From: Prevotella sp. oral taxon 376
GTDB lineage: Bacteria; Bacteroidota; Bacteroidia; Bacteroidales; Bacteroidaceae
Assembly (NCBI RefSeq): GCF_003043945.1
Contig: NZ_PYXG01000001.1
Location: 1,842,501 to 1,906,500, forward strand
Length of the DNA: 64,000 bases
Direction: 5' to 3'
Shown: positions 60,728-64,000 of the stretch, piece by piece
Numbering within the stretch: the stretch's first letter is position 1
How the letters are laid out: every line of letters starts with the position of its first letter
Translations under genes and position numbers: made by a program
The notes under the pieces: model-generated
Database searches by the model: none
The model's input: the letters and a program-made list of their open reading frames with translations, nothing else
Told to the model about the DNA's origin: nothing

Positions 60728-61807
60728 TCATTTGGCAATCTTCACGCAGACGGGCTTCTTCAGTAGGATGTCCTGCCGGGTATTGGTGAGCGAGCCGCTC
60801 TCTGAATCGATGCTGTAGACCTCTATCACATTGCTGTCACGGCACGCGCACAAGAGGTATTTGCCATTCGGAGTAATGCAGAAGTTGCGTGGGTGGATGC
60901 CCGTGAGCTGATAGCCGACCTTAGTAAGCAAGCCATTTGCCGGATTAACCTTAAAGATAGAGATGCCATCAGCCTTCAGTCGGTTGCTCGAATAGAGGAA
61001 TTTGCCGTCTGGAGAGAGGTGTATGTCGGCACCGCCCCTACCGTTTACGGAGTCGGAAGCTATGGTCTGGAGCCGTCTCAGCGTGCCATGCTCGTTGGAA
61101 AACACCGTTACCGTGCCCGAGAGTTCACTCATTACATAGACCGTCTTCTCGTCTTTTGAGAGTTCTATATGCCGTGGACCGGAGTTCTTTTCCAGCCTCC
61201 CGGCCACCCCTTCATGGCTTACTTCTTCCCCATTGGCTCTAAAGAGGAGCAGTTGGTCTGCGCTGAAGTCGGTGGCGAGGATGTGTCCGTCGCTCAAGAA
61301 TCGTGCCATATGGATGTGTGCGGTGCGCTGCTGAGGCCGCTCGCCACCAAGATTTCCTTTGTGAACGGCCTTTGTGTCGCCAAGTTTTCCATCTTTCCCG
61401 ATGGGAAAAACGCTCATGCTGCCTCCGGTATAGTTGGCAGTAAGGGCGATTCGTCCATTGGTCTCGGCATAACATGGGTCTTCACCGTGGGTTAGGGCGG
61501 TGTTCAAGAGCTTCATCTTGCCCGTCTTGGACTTGAAGCGGATGGCGTTCAGGGCCGCGGTCGTATCGTTGTTTTCGCTCACCGCATAGATGTAGCGGCC
61601 GTCTTTCGACAGGTTCAGGTAAGAGGGATTCTTGATTTCGAGTGAGTCGAGAAAGGAGGCTCTGCCATTCTCTTGATCAAAGGAAAGGCTATAGATGCCC
61701 CTGCTTCCGCTGTCGGTATAGGTGCCTACGAGGAGTCGGATTTCATCGCCGGCCCATGTTCCAATGGCTGCGAGACCGAGTAATAGGGTGAGTGCGATTC
61801 GTTTCAT
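60728..61807 (-). CDS. Exported lactonase-fold beta-propeller protein
   Basis: A 359-aa protein of the seven-bladed lactonase (Pgl/YbhE) family. A signal peptide (about residues 1-18, AAIGTWA) precedes repeated blades (LLVGTYTDSGSRGIYSLSF, HIHMARFLSDGHILATDF, GADIHLSPDGKFLYSSNRL). Family members hydrolyse 6-phosphogluconolactone, but an exported protein may act on other substrates. Its stop is 8 bp from that of the convergent HxlR gene. Confidence 0.85.
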   Translation of the reverse strand: MKRIALTLLLGLAAIGTWAGDEIRLLVGTYTDSGSRGIYSLSFDQENGRASFLDSLEIKNPSYLNLSKDGRYIYAVSENNDTTAALNAIRFKSKTGKMKLLNTALTHGEDPCYAETNGRIALTANYTGGSMSVFPIGKDGKLGDTKAVHKGNLGGERPQQRTAHIHMARFLSDGHILATDFSADQLLLFRANGEEVSHEGVAGRLEKNSGPRHIELSKDEKTVYVMSELSGTVTVFSNEHGTLRRLQTIASDSVNGRGGADIHLSPDGKFLYSSNRLKADGISIFKVNPANGLLTKVGYQLTGIHPRNFCITPNGKYLLCACRDSNVIEVYSIDSESGSLTNTRQDILLKKPVCVKIAK

Positions 61808-61872
61808 GAGGTGTTTATTTCTTTAAAATGTGGAAGAATTTCCGGCGAAGAGTGGGCCGCGGAGGCTCTATG

Positions 61873-62517
61873 CTATAAGTTCAGATAGCGTTGCGCCCTT
61901 TCAAGATAGTCGCTGAGGTGGCCTCCGTCCACGAAACAATGGTCTACATAGATTCCTATCGGCATCACCCGGCGTCCCTCGCGCCCGACCACCTTGCCCA
62001 CATTCAGCAGCGGCCAGTCGCTGCCGAGGCCAGGTTTATGGAAAGTATAGGTGATGCTTGTGAAATAGAGCTCTGGTGTCGCGGAGATGTTGATGACGCC
62101 GGTTTCTCCCGTTTCTATAAGTTTTTTGTTCACCCCATAGGGATCGCCGTCCTCGGGAATGTTGCTGCTTATCTCCTTTACTTTATCATAGAAAGTGGCA
62201 TAATCCTCTATATAGGGGATAAGCGCGGTATAGAAAGTCTTGCCGGGAACGGCTAAAGGAACTGTCGCTCCAATCTCGTCGAACCACGCTACACCTTCTC
62301 CGTCTGGCCGATAGCCGAATTCTTTCACCTCGTTGGCAGCCCGGAGCAAGGCATAGAGATATTTCATGAAAAACGAGGTATGGTTCGCCTTTGCCTCTTC
62401 AAAGGCTTTCGTGCAGTCCAATTCGGATGTAATGCTATACCAGCTATTGGTGAAATCGCTCATGAAACGCCAGTTGTCGCGGCGTTCCCAAGTTTCAATC
62501 TCGACTTTATGTTTCAT
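61873..62517 (-). CDS. Chloramphenicol acetyltransferase-like protein
   Basis: A 214-aa protein of the CatA family (trimeric CoA-dependent acyltransferase). The catalytic segment is GIYVDHCFVDGGHLSDYL, where the family has HHxxxDG: the second His and the Asp-Gly are kept, the first His is Asp. FTNSWYSITSELDCTKAF and FTSITYTFHKPG fit the fold. Chloramphenicol as substrate is not implied; chromosomal relatives often have other acceptors. It starts 4 bp after the stop of the upstream esterase gene (62522), the two forming one operon. Confidence 0.85.
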   Translation of the reverse strand: MKHKVEIETWERRDNWRFMSDFTNSWYSITSELDCTKAFEEAKANHTSFFMKYLYALLRAANEVKEFGYRPDGEGVAWFDEIGATVPLAVPGKTFYTALIPYIEDYATFYDKVKEISSNIPEDGDPYGVNKKLIETGETGVINISATPELYFTSITYTFHKPGLGSDWPLLNVGKVVGREGRRVMPIGIYVDHCFVDGGHLSDYLERAQRYLNL

Positions 62518-62521
62518 GTTT

Positions 62522-63892
<1,371 letters not shown>

Positions 63893-63900
63893 TCAGACAG

Positions 63901-64000
63901 ATGCAAAAAACAATGTTGTTGACAGTATTCCTGCTGTTTTCGTGGGGTGCCAGTGCCGAAGAAGGACTGGCCGATTCCGTCGCGCGTTGGACGGTTGCCC
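63901..64000 (+). CDS. Secreted protein, N-terminal fragment (cut by window)
   Basis: An open frame from ATG 63901 (an in-frame ATG at 63889 is also possible) to the window edge. It encodes a signal peptide, MQKTMLLTVFLLFSWGASA, then EEGLADSVARWTVA. Only 33 residues are visible, so no family can be named. It is preceded by a good promoter (63823-63853). Confidence 0.6.
   Translation, partial: MQKTMLLTVFLLFSWGASAEEGLADSVARWTVA

Noticed and set aside
61873-62517. Acquired chloramphenicol resistance gene
   Set aside because: Base composition matches the neighbours, it is in an operon with an esterase, no mobile element flanks it, and the active-site motif diverges from clinical cat genes.

Overview
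The window reads as chromosomal DNA of a Bacteroidales bacterium, most likely Prevotellaceae (Prevotella/Segatella-like). The support is indirect but consistent. Promoters follow the Bacteroidetes pattern (a TTG near -33, about 19-20 bp, then TAnnTTTG near -7). Shine-Dalgarno sequences are mostly absent. The gene content is typical: GT3-type glycogen synthase with a DUF3417-type phosphorylase, GldE next to a phosphopantetheinyl transferase, a UpxY/NusG-like protein, PPi-dependent phosphofructokinase, NspC, DUF4924, and secreted proteins with Por-type C-terminal tails. No rRNA, CRISPR array, prophage or conjugative element is visible. Most of the window is ordinary housekeeping sequence.

Layout. 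1-8 kb: the end of an unknown secreted protein, glycogen synthase and phosphorylase, prs with a ThiE/TenI-like gene, then nspC. 8.0-8.5 kb: a tRNA cluster Gly-Leu-Leu-Gly. 8.5-12.6 kb: an unknown protein, ssb, gldE, a PPTase and a phytase-like esterase. 12.6-18 kb (minus): a PP2C-like protein, a decayed ygiQ, a large amidase/golvesin-domain protein, an acyltransferase and small unknown proteins. 18-25 kb: pfp, a GH25 lysozyme, prmA, a Tyr/Gly/Trp-rich secreted protein and a FadL-like porin. 25-38 kb: secreted proteins, a NusG paralog, prfC-rfbD-DUF4924-LysE, a ROK glucokinase carrying an apparent frameshift, ClC-tsaC-fmt, an M6 protease and an EFR1 ferredoxin protein. 38-47 kb: comEC-truA-DMT transporter, dapA, rubrerythrin, ansA, uxaC and a Wza-like lipoprotein. 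47-53.4 kb: a PurF-like amidotransferase followed by carA-carB. 53.4-64 kb: a 54-aa lipoprotein, mtaB and a GT2, small lipoproteins, an IS200-like/RAYT transposase locus, VOC, a reductase/HxlR divergent pair, a lactonase, a CAT-like acetyltransferase, a CE1 esterase and the start of another secreted protein.

The most unusual signal lies between genes. Seven intergenic spots carry short arrays of dyad-symmetric units spaced at exactly 22 bp. Five are copies of one family (three units, 66 bp, core close to ACGAAATCGGCGATTTCGT). One is a three-unit array with a different core (TTACACACTGCGTGTAA). One is a five-unit array with a third core (AAAAGCGGCTTTT). Five of the seven lie between convergent genes, in some cases beside separate intrinsic terminators. 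The pitch is conserved while the sequence changes, which suggests selection on geometry (protein binding or folding) or a shared way of spreading. Separately, a single-domain HUH transposase at 57.6 kb is flanked by two inverted copies of a roughly 90-bp block of GAA-loop hairpins, which is the architecture of REP-associated (RAYT) transposase loci.

Other points are a ygiQ pseudogene with a large internal deletion, a one-base insertion near the 3' end of the glucokinase gene, a probably leaderless EFR1 gene, a candidate HxlR operator, and an orphan promoter facing a convergent gap.
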